Part shown: piece by piece, positions 1 to 6,594 of the stretch | How the letters are laid out: each line of letters starts with the position of its first letter | Numbering within the stretch: the first letter of the stretch is position 1 | Assembly: GCA_027347125.1 (NCBI GenBank) | Contig: DAIERC010000354.1 | Span: forward strand, 1-8,134 | Reading direction: 5' to 3' | Length of the DNA stretch: 8,134 nucleotides | From: Ignavibacteriales bacterium | Lineage (GTDB): Bacteria; Bacteroidota; Ignavibacteria; Ignavibacteriales; Ignavibacteriaceae | Notes under the pieces: model-generated | What the model was told of the DNA's origin: nothing | Database searches by the model: none | The model's input: only the letters and a program-made list of their open reading frames with translations | Translations under genes and position numbers: made by a program

Positions 1-440
1 CGAAAAAAACTTATGATTACTACCTGAAAGAACTGGAGAATATTAAAAAGCAGCGCTCCCTTTTTGACGGCAATACCAAAAACGCTTTCCTTTTTGAAGA
101 TGAAAAACCGGAAAAATTACGTGAACCGGAAATTGCTAAACCGGCTGCTAAATCTTACGAAACAGCATCGGTAGAAGAAAGGCTTGCGGAATTAGCTAAA
201 AGAATTTCTACTGCCAAAATACCGGAAGTTACAGATAAAACCAGCGACACCGAATATGAGTTAAATAATTTTTCGGAAGGGAATCTTATAGTATCCGAAA
301 CTCTTGCTAAAATTTATACTACACAAGGCGAGTATAACGAAGCGATTGAAGTATATAAAAAATTAATTAGAAAGAATCCGCAAAAAATTGATTACTATAC
401 TCAGAAAATAAATGAATTGAACTCTGAGCTTGAATCTTAG
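1..440 (+). CDS. TPR-repeat protein, C-terminal fragment
   Basis: An open frame enters from the left edge (codons in phase from base 3) and ends at TAG 438-440, giving 145 visible residues; the start lies outside the window. Fragment residues 1-95 are hydrophilic and rich in Lys, Glu and Ala, and look like a flexible linker (for example around EPEIAKPAAKSYE). Residues about 98-131 form one clear tetratricopeptide repeat, with SETLAKIYTTQGEYNEAIEV followed by YKKLIRKNPQK, then a short final helix. Bacteroidota/Chlorobiota-type genomes commonly carry proteins with a disordered linker and one C-terminal TPR hairpin of this kind; their function is usually unknown and presumed to be protein-protein binding. 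It lies 36 bases upstream of the glycosylase gene on the same strand and could head that operon. The frame is coherent to its stop, so it is a real gene cut by the window edge. The TPR call is good, but the function is unknown. Confidence 0.8.
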   Translation, partial: KKTYDYYLKELENIKKQRSLFDGNTKNAFLFEDEKPEKLREPEIAKPAAKSYETASVEERLAELAKRISTAKIPEVTDKTSDTEYELNNFSEGNLIVSETLAKIYTTQGEYNEAIEVYKKLIRKNPQKIDYYTQKINELNSELES

Positions 441-476
441 TCTCCAGATTATTCCTTCTTTTAACTAATCCGAAAA

Positions 477-1091
477 ATGAAACCCGATTCTTTAAACATT
501 AAACTTGAACGTAGTTTTTATACTCGTAACGTAATTACCGTTGCCAAAGAACTGTTGGGGAAGATTCTGGTAAAAACAGACAAAGATATTATCTTCTCCG
601 GTAAGATTGTAGAGGTAGAAGCATATGATGGTGAGGTTGATGAAGCGGCTCATACATTTATCGGGAAGACAAAACGAAACGAGATAATGTTTGCCGAGGG
701 AGGGTTCCTTTATGTTTATTTTACATATGGTGCTCACTTTTGCTGTAATGTTGTAACAGGGCGAGAAGGGAAAGGTACCGCGGTGTTGATACGCGCAGTA
801 GAACCGGTTGACGGTATTGATAAAATGATAAGCAACAGGTTCGGGCATGAACTAAGATCGGAAAAAGAAAAACTTAATTTAACAAGCGGCCCCGGTAAAG
901 TTTGCCGGGCATTTTCCATTACAAAGCTACATTACGGAATAGACTTAACCGGCGATAAAATTTATATTTTAGACCGGCCTAAATTACCCGGAAGTAAAAT
1001 TGTAATTACAAAAAGAATCGGAATTAAAAAATCAGTAAATTTACCGTGGCGATTTTATATTAAAGATAATCCATACGTCTCAAAGAAATGA
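477..1091 (+). CDS. mpg: DNA-3-methyladenine glycosylase, AAG/MPG family
   Basis: This is a base-excision repair enzyme that flips out alkylated or deaminated purines (3-methyladenine, 7-methylguanine, hypoxanthine) and cuts the glycosidic bond; it acts in the cytoplasm. Its 204 residues match the usual length of bacterial Mpg. Aligning by eye with human AAG, the catalytic Glu125 corresponds to E48 in VEVEAY, and the pocket residues Tyr127 and His136 to Y50 and H59 (DEAAH). Tyr159, the intercalating Tyr162 and the discriminating Asn169 correspond to Y81, Y84 and N91 in YVYFTYGAHFCCN. The SGPGKVCRA motif near residues 137-145 is also typical. All key residues are present, so it should be active. 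The start at 477 has only an A-rich leader (CGAAAA) and no strong Shine-Dalgarno, but it puts the N terminus just before the conserved FYTRN and AKELLGK segments. Its stop overlaps the next start as ATGA, implying translational coupling. The family is sure; the exact substrate range is not visible. Confidence 0.95.
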   Translation: MKPDSLNIKLERSFYTRNVITVAKELLGKILVKTDKDIIFSGKIVEVEAYDGEVDEAAHTFIGKTKRNEIMFAEGGFLYVYFTYGAHFCCNVVTGREGKGTAVLIRAVEPVDGIDKMISNRFGHELRSEKEKLNLTSGPGKVCRAFSITKLHYGIDLTGDKIYILDRPKLPGSKIVITKRIGIKKSVNLPWRFYIKDNPYVSKK

Positions 1092-2143
1092 AAGCACCAC
1101 AAAATTTATTAATTATAAGAACCGATAGAATAGGCGACGTTGTGCTTTCATTGCCTATGGCTGGTATCATAAAAAAACATCTGCCCGGTTGCAAGGTTGC
1201 TTTCCTTTCGAGAAATTATACCAAAGGTTTAGTTAACAATCACCCGGATGTTGATGAAACAATTGTGCTTAAAGAAGAAAACGGCAAACCTGTACTGTTT
1301 GGCAACATAAGCTTAATTAAAAAATATGATTTCGATGCCGCAATAATCGTTTATCCTACTTTTTTTCTTGCATTAATTATATTCCTTTCCGGTATAAAAA
1401 CTAGAATCGGCACAGGTTATAGATGGTACTCGTTCCTGTTTACAAATAAAATATATTCGCATCGCAAATACGCCGATAAGCACGAACTTGAATTTAATGT
1501 TGAGCTGTTAAAGCAAATAGGCATTAACGAAAATATTAATGCCGGTACGGTTAAATTTAATTTAACCGTAAATAAAGAAGCCGCGGAAAAAGTAAATAAT
1601 ATTTTTAGAGAAAACGGAATCGACGATAAGAAACCGGTTATTATCTTTCATCCAGGCAGCGGGGGTAGCGCTGTAGATTTGCCTATTGAAAAGTTTAAAA
1701 AACTGGTAACTATGGTTGATAATTCCGGTAAATTTCACGTTGTCTTAACCGGCAGTAAAACAGAAAAAAATATTTGTGAGGAAATTAAATCATCAGATAA
1801 TGCAAAAAATTTTGCCGGGTTATTCGATTTGCCCGAACTGGTGGCGTTAATCAACAGAGCGGATATTTTTGTTGCAAATTCAACCGGCCCGTTGCATATT
1901 GCTGCGGCGCTCGGAAAATCTGTTATCGGTTTTTACCCTAAGATACAGGCGTGTTCGGCAGAGAGATGGGGGCCATACTCAACTAAAAGTTTTATCTTTA
2001 CGCCGGGTATTGATTGTTCAAATTGCACCAGGGAACAATGCGAGCAGTTAAATTGTATGAACAGTGTAAACTTAAATGGAGTTTTTGAAAGTATTGAGGG
2101 CATTTATCGGAATTTATCACTTGACGGAGAAATTCATGTATAG
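1088..2143 (+). CDS. Glycosyltransferase family 9 (heptosyltransferase-like)
   Basis: This 351-residue protein has the two-Rossmann GT-B layout of the ADP-heptose:LPS heptosyltransferases (WaaC/WaaF, also called RfaF). The N-terminal signature RTDRIGDVVLSLP (residues 11-23) carries the GD aspartate (D17) that matches the catalytic Asp13 of WaaC. The nucleotide-sugar half shows HPGSGG (188-193) and STGPLHIAAALGK (265-277), both hallmark GT9 motifs. Four cysteines follow at 310, 313, 318 and 323; GT9 proteins often have a CxxC...CM pattern here, possibly binding a metal or holding the C terminus. A likely role is adding heptose or a related sugar to LPS core or another envelope glycan at the inner face of the cytoplasmic membrane. 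The hydrophobic run at about 85-101 is probably part of the Rossmann core, not a membrane anchor. The start overlaps the mpg stop by 4 bases and the end overlaps the DUF3108 gene by 8. The family is secure; donor and acceptor are not, so I give no gene symbol. Confidence 0.92.
   Translation: MKAPQNLLIIRTDRIGDVVLSLPMAGIIKKHLPGCKVAFLSRNYTKGLVNNHPDVDETIVLKEENGKPVLFGNISLIKKYDFDAAIIVYPTFFLALIIFLSGIKTRIGTGYRWYSFLFTNKIYSHRKYADKHELEFNVELLKQIGINENINAGTVKFNLTVNKEAAEKVNNIFRENGIDDKKPVIIFHPGSGGSAVDLPIEKFKKLVTMVDNSGKFHVVLTGSKTEKNICEEIKSSDNAKNFAGLFDLPELVALINRADIFVANSTGPLHIAAALGKSVIGFYPKIQACSAERWGPYSTKSFIFTPGIDCSNCTREQCEQLNCMNSVNLNGVFESIEGIYRNLSLDGEIHV
2126..2130 (+). promoter_or_regulatory. Shine-Dalgarno GGAGA fixing the DUF3108 start
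   Basis: GGAGA ends five bases before the ATG at 2136 and lies inside the last codons of the GT9 gene. It supports 2136 as the start rather than the in-frame ATG at 2076, which has no such site and would place 20 extra residues ahead of the signal peptide. Confidence 0.7.
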
Positions 2144-2936
2144 AAACAATTCACTCATATCGGCTTTCTTTTTTGTATCTGTTCTCCTATTTCTCGGAGC
2201 GGGCATTCAAAAAGATAACAACGAATTTAGAAAGTTAAACAATAAGGCATTTACCGTCGGCGAGAAATTAACTTTTGATGTGAAATATGGTTTTGTTACC
2301 GCCGGTATAGCTACTATGGCAATTCCAAGAATTAAAAGAATTTCAGGCAGAAACGCATACAATATTACGTTTGATGTTAATTCAGTTCCAAGCTTCGATT
2401 GGATTTATAAAGTAAGAGATCACTATGAAACTTACCTTGATGTTGATGGGCTTTTCCCGTGGAGGTTTGAACAGCACATCCGTGAAGGAGGCTACAGCAG
2501 GGATTTTTCGGCCTTCTTTGACCAGCGCAACGGAAGAGCCAAAACCAGCGAGGGCGAATATAAAATTCCAAAATATGTTAACGACATTGTTTCCGCTTTT
2601 TATTTCGCACGTACTATTGATTACGCTACAATGAGAAAAGACGATCTAATTCATCTTCAAAATTTTTATAAAGACACGGTGTATAACCTTGACGTAAAGT
2701 ATCTCGGTAAAGAAAGAATTACCGTGCCCGCCGGTACTTTCAATTGTTTTATAGTTGAACCGATAATAAAAAAAGGCGGACTGTTTAAGAGCGAGGGAAG
2801 TATATTTGTCTGGCTTTCCGATGATGAATTAAAAATTCCTGTTAAGGTAAAAACAAAAGTGGTTATCGGCTCCATTGATGCCGATTTAACAAGCTACCAG
2901 GGCCTGGCTGGAAAATTGACTTCAAAAGTAAATTAG
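2136..2936 (+). CDS. Exported DUF3108-domain protein
   Basis: The protein has 266 residues when started at the ATG at 2136. This start follows a GGAGA ribosome site and begins directly with a signal sequence: charged MYRNN, then a hydrophobic core at about residues 7-23. The end of the core (GAGIQKDN) has no Cys, so it is not a lipoprotein. The mature part looks all-beta. It includes FTVGEKLTFDVKYGFVTAG (about 39-57), typical of the DUF3108 opening strands, and VPAGTFNCFIVEP (197-209), which resembles the 'VPAG.f.a..' motif of the family, followed by a SEGSIFVWLSDD strand and turn. DUF3108 proteins are envelope proteins, probably periplasmic, of unsettled function; the fold is thought to be a beta-barrel or clam shape that may bind hydrophobic ligands. 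An 8-base overlap with the GT9 gene suggests coupled translation and a shared role in outer-layer glycan or lipid handling, which is inference. It is the last gene before the longest gap in the window. Confidence 0.85.
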   Translation: MYRNNSLISAFFFVSVLLFLGAGIQKDNNEFRKLNNKAFTVGEKLTFDVKYGFVTAGIATMAIPRIKRISGRNAYNITFDVNSVPSFDWIYKVRDHYETYLDVDGLFPWRFEQHIREGGYSRDFSAFFDQRNGRAKTSEGEYKIPKYVNDIVSAFYFARTIDYATMRKDDLIHLQNFYKDTVYNLDVKYLGKERITVPAGTFNCFIVEPIIKKGGLFKSEGSIFVWLSDDELKIPVKVKTKVVIGSIDADLTSYQGLAGKLTSKVN

Positions 2937-3090
2937 GAAATTTTTTAAGCTTATATCCATACAAAGCCGGTATCATGTTTGTTAGGTTAATAATAAATCA
3001 TTTCTTCTAAAAACCTTTTAAATGATAAAAGATTTCCCGGTTATTCTGCAATAGGAAATATTTACTCTTTTTTTTATTTTCACATAAACT
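2937..3090 (+). other. AT-rich intergenic gap, probable transcription-unit boundary
   Basis: At 154 bases this is the longest non-coding stretch in the window; the other gaps are 36 bases or less. It is strongly AT-rich, with T runs at 2941-2946 and about 3067-3074. Two imperfect stems can be drawn: ATCATTT (2997-3003) with AAATGAT (3020-3026), and ATTTCC (3032-3037) with GGAAAT (3054-3059). Neither is a GC-rich hairpin followed by a U tract, so I do not call a terminator. TTTG at 2978-2981 resembles the -33 element of Bacteroidota promoters, but no matching TAnnTTTG lies at the right distance. A promoter for the following operon is expected here by context only. Confidence 0.4.
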
Positions 3091-4068
3091 ATGGATGATT
3101 TTAGTAATAAACAGTTAAATGAAGAACCGGAAAAAAATCCGGACGATTCCACTAATGATGAAAAATATTCCCCGGTAAATCATATCCATCCGAAGATTTC
3201 ACCGGTTACTGCCGGAATAATTGGTTTGCTCGGCGGTTTTTTCCTTTACCAGATTGTCGGCGGATTATTAACATTATTGGTTTTCGGATTCGATTATCAG
3301 CACGCGCCGGTTAACAGCGTTCGTTTAATGACGATGGCCAGCCAGGTTTTATTTATATTACTGCCCGCGCTGATTTTTTCAAAATGGGTTTATGAAGATG
3401 TAACAACAATTATTCGTTTTCATCTGCCGAAGATAGAAGAAATTTTATTATTCTCTTTAGGCATAGTTGTTCTTACGCCGCTTTTACAATATTATCTTTC
3501 GCTGCAAACTTATTTTATAAAAATACTTGCCGCAAATTCGTCTATGGTTCATTCGGTAAAACAACTGCTTGACAAGCTTAATGATATGGTTGATAAAACA
3601 TACGGAAATCTTCTTACGGCGCATTCCGTATTAGACGGAATAATAATAATACTTATAGTTTCCGTTATACCTGCCATATGCGAAGAAACAATGTTCCGCG
3701 GGTTTATCCAGCGAAGTTTCGAATTTAAATTCAAATCTTTCTGGGCAGCGGCAATTACAGCTATGTTTTTTGCTTTGTACCATTTTAATCCTTACGGCTT
3801 AATTCCTTTATTCGGGCTGGGATTATATTTCGGGTTTGCTGCTTACATAAGCGACTCAATTTTTGTACCTGTTACTCTTCACTTCATAAACAACTTTGCG
3901 GCCGTTATTCTTTATTTTATTTACGGCGACGACGACATTATAAACAGCTCTGTTGATAAAAATTTTGATCTGCGTTCTTCGGTTGTAATATTTATTATTT
4001 TATCTGTTGTTTTTGCTTCGGTAATTTATTTGATTAAAAAGTACTATTCAAAAAGAAAAATTGTGTAG
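3091..4068 (+). CDS. CPBP-family intramembrane metalloprotease (CAAX protease/bacteriocin-processing type)
   Basis: This is a 325-residue polytopic membrane protein. The three CPBP (Abi, Rce1-like) catalytic motifs are present in order: EETMFRG (E198, E199, R203), FALYH (F227 to H231) and HFINN (H264 to N268). They lie in or next to predicted membrane helices, as in the Rce1/MmRce1 fold where the Glu and His residues activate water. An unusual acidic and polar N-terminal tail (about residues 1-35) precedes the first helix at about 40-66. Other hydrophobic helices lie near 83-97, 117-134, 183-197, 216-230, 236-258, 262-278 and 297-315, and the protein ends in a basic tail (KKYYSKRK). A soluble-looking segment at about 143-178 separates the N-terminal helices from the catalytic half. 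Substrates of most bacterial members are unknown; roles include peptide processing and immunity to self-made bacteriocins. No precursor peptide gene is visible here, so a housekeeping role is more likely. The gene probably starts a new operon and is followed by a coupled gene after 8 bases. Confidence 0.9.
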   Translation: MDDFSNKQLNEEPEKNPDDSTNDEKYSPVNHIHPKISPVTAGIIGLLGGFFLYQIVGGLLTLLVFGFDYQHAPVNSVRLMTMASQVLFILLPALIFSKWVYEDVTTIIRFHLPKIEEILLFSLGIVVLTPLLQYYLSLQTYFIKILAANSSMVHSVKQLLDKLNDMVDKTYGNLLTAHSVLDGIIIILIVSVIPAICEETMFRGFIQRSFEFKFKSFWAAAITAMFFALYHFNPYGLIPLFGLGLYFGFAAYISDSIFVPVTLHFINNFAAVILYFIYGDDDIINSSVDKNFDLRSSVVIFIILSVVFASVIYLIKKYYSKRKIV

Positions 4069-4072
4069 GAGG
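4067..4072 (+). promoter_or_regulatory. Perfect Shine-Dalgarno AGGAGG overlapping the CPBP stop codon
   Basis: AGGAGG begins inside the TAG stop of the upstream protease gene and ends four bases before the ATG at 4077. It fixes the start of the zinc-ribbon gene and couples it to the protease gene. A full anti-SD match is notable for this lineage, since Bacteroidota proper seldom use one. Confidence 0.8.
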
Positions 4073-4076
4073 ATAT

Positions 4077-4427
4077 ATGCCGATATGCCCAAATTGCGAT
4101 TATGAATATGTTAAGGGGATTACTATTTGCCCGGATTGCGGAGCTCCGCTTGTTGATGAAAAGTATTTTGTAAAACCGGAAGATTGGACTGAAGAAAACT
4201 GGGAGGTTATTTATACATCCGATAAGGAATATGAAATTGAAATGATGCGGGATAATTTAGAAGGCGCCGGAATTCCGGCTACAATATTATCTCAGAAGGA
4301 TAGAAACTTTCCAGCGCCGGGAGATTTTTCGGTTGTTAAATTGCTGGTGCATAAAGAAGATATGAATAACGCCATCGGTTTTATTGAACAGATAAAAAAT
4401 CAAAGCGGCGATGAGGAAGAAGAGTAA
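4077..4427 (+). CDS. Zinc-ribbon plus DUF2007 (GlnB-like fold) small protein
   Basis: This 116-residue soluble protein opens with a zinc ribbon of two CxxC knuckles (C4/C7 in CPNC and C18/C21 in CPDC), likely binding one Zn2+. A linker at about 28-40 leads into a DUF2007 domain at about 41-108. That domain runs WEVIYTSDKEYEIEMMRDNL, then GAGIPATIL, and VVKLLVHKEDMNNAIGFIEQ. DUF2007 is annotated as a putative signal-transducing domain with a ferredoxin/GlnB-like fold, in which helices and strands bind effectors or partners. The last residues are an acidic tail (SGDEEEE). The function is not established. The tight position between a membrane protease and cdsA, with a 1-base TAATG overlap into cdsA, suggests a role in sensing or regulating membrane lipid metabolism; this is inference. 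The start is secured by the AGGAGG site at 4067-4072. Confidence 0.85.
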   Translation: MPICPNCDYEYVKGITICPDCGAPLVDEKYFVKPEDWTEENWEVIYTSDKEYEIEMMRDNLEGAGIPATILSQKDRNFPAPGDFSVVKLLVHKEDMNNAIGFIEQIKNQSGDEEEE

Positions 4428-5251
4428 TGACTGTAAGCAATACTGCTAAACGGGTCTGGGTATCTGTTTTTACAATACCCTTAATCTTGGCGGCAAGCTA
4501 TTTCGGAAATTTATTCTTCTTCATGTTTGTCCTGATGATAGCACTTGTTTCCTTTTACGAATACGGTGCGCTGGTAAAAAACAAAGGTGCCGAGGTCAAT
4601 CTTTTACTTGGATATTTGGCAATTATTTTTTTGCTGACGAATCAATATAATTCCTTTTTTGATACTTATTCATTCATACTGTTACTTATTGTATTGCTTA
4701 CCGGCATAGAATTATTCCGCAATAAAAATTCGGCAATCTATAATACCGGCTCTACGCTGCTCGGAATATTCTATATCGGTTTATTCTCAAGCTCTTTAAT
4801 AGGGGTAAGAGAATTTTATCATAAAGCTGATAATGTATATAACCAGGGCGGTCTTTTAATAATTGCACTATTCCTTACCATTTGGGTGTGCGACTCTGCG
4901 GCATTTTTCGGAGGCACTGCATTGGGTAAGCATAAACTCTTTCCACGGGTTAGTCCAAATAAAAGCTGGGAAGGAGCATTTTTGGGCTTTATTTTTGCCA
5001 TAGTAGCCATGATTTTATCAAAAGTAATCTTTCTTGATTTTTTAGATTGGACATCTGCAATTGCCCTTGGAATTATTATTGGGGCAATTGGCCAGATAGG
5101 TGACTTGATTGAGTCGCTGATTAAACGGGATGCCGGGGTAAAAGATTCCTCCAACCTTATTCCCGGCCACGGAGGAATATTTGACAGGTTCGATTCTGTT
5201 TTATACACGGCGCCCGTTGTGCTTTTGTATCTAAAATATTTTGGAAGATGA
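4427..5251 (+). CDS. cdsA: Phosphatidate cytidylyltransferase (CDP-diacylglycerol synthase)
   Basis: CdsA makes CDP-diacylglycerol from CTP and phosphatidate at the cytoplasmic membrane, the branch point for phosphatidylglycerol, phosphatidylethanolamine and cardiolipin. The 274-residue protein is polytopic, with hydrophobic helices near 13-43, 57-72, 82-95, 108-127, 141-163, 183-205 and 209-225. The family signature (PROSITE CTP/phosphatidate type) is complete at residues 230-256: SLIKRDAGVKD leads into IPGHGGIFDRFD, including the metal- and substrate-binding Asp residues D240, D253 and D256. Upstream, WVCDSAAFFGG (D156), SPNKSWEG (176-183) and GDLIES (D226) are the other conserved cytosolic motifs. 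Length and motifs are normal, so it should be functional and probably essential. Its ATG overlaps the previous TAA stop (TAATG) and a purine-rich GAGGAAGAAGAG precedes it, so it is coupled to the DUF2007 gene. Confidence 0.95.
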   Translation: MTVSNTAKRVWVSVFTIPLILAASYFGNLFFFMFVLMIALVSFYEYGALVKNKGAEVNLLLGYLAIIFLLTNQYNSFFDTYSFILLLIVLLTGIELFRNKNSAIYNTGSTLLGIFYIGLFSSSLIGVREFYHKADNVYNQGGLLIIALFLTIWVCDSAAFFGGTALGKHKLFPRVSPNKSWEGAFLGFIFAIVAMILSKVIFLDFLDWTSAIALGIIIGAIGQIGDLIESLIKRDAGVKDSSNLIPGHGGIFDRFDSVLYTAPVVLLYLKYFGR

Positions 5252-5298
5252 TAAGTAATGACAGCATATTGCTGGGAAAAATTTTGAATGAAGACTAG
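5248..5298 (+). other. Possible 16-codon coupling ORF bridging cdsA and rimO
   Basis: An ATG at 5248 overlaps the cdsA stop as ATGA and reads MISNDSILLGKILNED to TAG 5296-5298, ending 8 bases past the rimO ATG at 5288. GGAAG (5243-5247) sits directly before it, too close for an ideal ribosome site. The gap it covers would otherwise be 36 bases of non-coding sequence. It may be translated merely to carry ribosomes to rimO, or it may be a chance frame. No product is claimed. Confidence 0.2.
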
Positions 5299-6580
5299 AG
5301 AAAAAGTTAGTGTTATAACGCTGGGTTGTTCCAAAAATACAGTTGACTCGGAAAGGCTGATGAACCAACTGAGATTAAACAACTTTAAACTTACCGACGA
5401 CCCGAACAAAGCCGAAACCGTAATAATTAATACTTGCGGTTTTATTGATGCTGCAAAAGAAGAGTCGGTAAATACAATACTGGAAGCCGTTGCTTTAAAG
5501 CAGAAAGGGAAAATTAAAAAAGTTATAGTTGCCGGTTGTCTTTCGGAACGTTATAGCGAAGATCTTCAAAAAGAAATTCCGGAAGTTGATGCCTATTTCG
5601 GTACTGAAAAATACGAAGGCATACTTAAACAACTTGGCGGCGAACTAAAATATAATTTACTCGGCGAGCGTTTTTTAACAACTCCATCGCATACCGCTTA
5701 TTTAAAAATATCCGAAGGTTGCGATCATCCGTGTTCTTTTTGCGCAATTCCTCTGATGAGAGGGCTGCACAAATCAAAACCGATGGACGAATTAATTAAG
5801 GAAGCCGAATTCCTTGCGAAAAACAATACTAAAGAACTCGTGATTATTGCCCAGGATACAACGGACTACGGCAAAGATTTGAATAATAAAAAAAATATCG
5901 GAGACCTGTTAAATAGGCTTAGCGGAATAAACGGCATAGAATGGATAAGGCTGATGTACGCTTACCCGTCCAAATTTCCAGATAGCTTAATAGAAGTAAT
6001 AGCGAGTAACCCTAAAATATTAAATTATGTGGATATACCTTTACAGCATATTTCAAATAATGTTTTAAAGTCAATGAGACGCGGCGTTACTGCCGAACGA
6101 ACAAGAGAGCTGCTGCATAAACTTAGAGACAAAATTCCCGGCATTACGTTGCGAACTACTTTTATAGTTGGATACCCTAACGAAACTGAAAATGATTTTA
6201 ACGAATTGTGCAGCTTTGTGAAGGAAATAGAATTCGACAGGATAGGCGTATTTACTTATTCCGTCGAAGAAAATACTTCCAGCTTTATTTTGGGAAACCC
6301 GGTACCCGAAAGTTTAAAACAGGAACGTAAAGATATTTTAATGGGAATTCAAAAAGATATATCTCTCATGAAGAATAAAAATTTTGTAAATAAAAAACTC
6401 AAAGTGCTTGTAGAAAGAGTTGAGGGAGATTTTTATGTGGGCCGTTCTTACAGAGATGCGCCCGAAGTTGACGGCGAAGTATTGATCCCGATAAAAGACC
6501 GTAATTTAATTGAGGGAAATTTTTATAATACCGAAGTTTATGATTACGATGAGTACGATTTATTTGCTCGTGTAATTTAA
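5288..6580 (+). CDS. rimO: Ribosomal protein S12 methylthiotransferase RimO
   Basis: RimO is a radical-SAM enzyme that adds a methylthio group to the beta-carbon of the conserved Asp (Asp88/89) of ribosomal protein S12, using two [4Fe-4S] clusters. The 430 residues show the three family domains. The N-terminal UPF0004 (MTTase) domain has cluster cysteines C14 (TLGCSKNTVDSE), C50 (INTCGFID) and C84 (VAGCLSER). The radical-SAM core has the C145-x3-C149-x2-C152 motif in SEGCDHPCSFCAIPLMRG. A C-terminal TRAM domain (about 365-430) should bind the S12 substrate. The CAIPLMRG form and the TLGCSKN start separate RimO from the tRNA-modifying MiaB, which usually has CSFCIVPYTRG. An in-frame TGA sits immediately upstream of the ATG at 5288, so this is the most upstream possible start; GGGAAAA (5274-5280) is a weak ribosome site. 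Same strand as cdsA, 36 bases downstream, so probably one transcript. Confidence 0.97.
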   Translation: MKTREKVSVITLGCSKNTVDSERLMNQLRLNNFKLTDDPNKAETVIINTCGFIDAAKEESVNTILEAVALKQKGKIKKVIVAGCLSERYSEDLQKEIPEVDAYFGTEKYEGILKQLGGELKYNLLGERFLTTPSHTAYLKISEGCDHPCSFCAIPLMRGLHKSKPMDELIKEAEFLAKNNTKELVIIAQDTTDYGKDLNNKKNIGDLLNRLSGINGIEWIRLMYAYPSKFPDSLIEVIASNPKILNYVDIPLQHISNNVLKSMRRGVTAERTRELLHKLRDKIPGITLRTTFIVGYPNETENDFNELCSFVKEIEFDRIGVFTYSVEENTSSFILGNPVPESLKQERKDILMGIQKDISLMKNKNFVNKKLKVLVERVEGDFYVGRSYRDAPEVDGEVLIPIKDRNLIEGNFYNTEVYDYDEYDLFARVI

Positions 6581-6584
6581 AACC

Positions 6585-6588
6585 GGAG
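6585..6588 (+). promoter_or_regulatory. Shine-Dalgarno GGAG for the GWxTD gene
   Basis: GGAG lies in the 14-base gap after the rimO stop, six bases before the ATG at 6595. This is good spacing, and it supports the start that begins directly with the signal peptide. Confidence 0.65.
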
Positions 6589-6594
6589 TTAAAA

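Noticed and set aside
433..450. Short hairpin AATCT...AGATT near the stop of the TPR gene
   Set aside because: Only five AT-rich base pairs with a pyrimidine-rich tail; too weak to call a terminator.
492..848. A 118-codon open frame on the - strand inside mpg
   Set aside because: It is fully antisense to a gene whose catalytic residues are all present; its translation resembles no family.
2076..2135. Upstream in-frame ATG for the DUF3108 gene, adding 20 residues
   Set aside because: It would overlap the GT9 gene by 68 bases, lacks a ribosome site, and would bury the signal peptide behind a non-signal extension.
3091..4068. CPBP protease as part of a bacteriocin or abortive-infection system
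   Set aside because: No precursor peptide, ABC exporter, regulator or mobile element is nearby; the neighbours are housekeeping lipid and ribosome genes.
5058..5090. Perfect 9-base inverted repeat CAATTGCCC / GGGCAATTG with a 15-base loop
   Set aside because: It lies inside cdsA coding sequence for conserved small hydrophobic residues, with no U tract. By rough count, one such repeat is expected by chance in a window of this size.
4819..5409. A long open frame (about 196 codons) on the - strand across the cdsA end and rimO start
   Set aside because: It lies antisense to two genes with complete family motifs, shows no recognisable domain, and has no supporting ribosome site; it is an antisense shadow.
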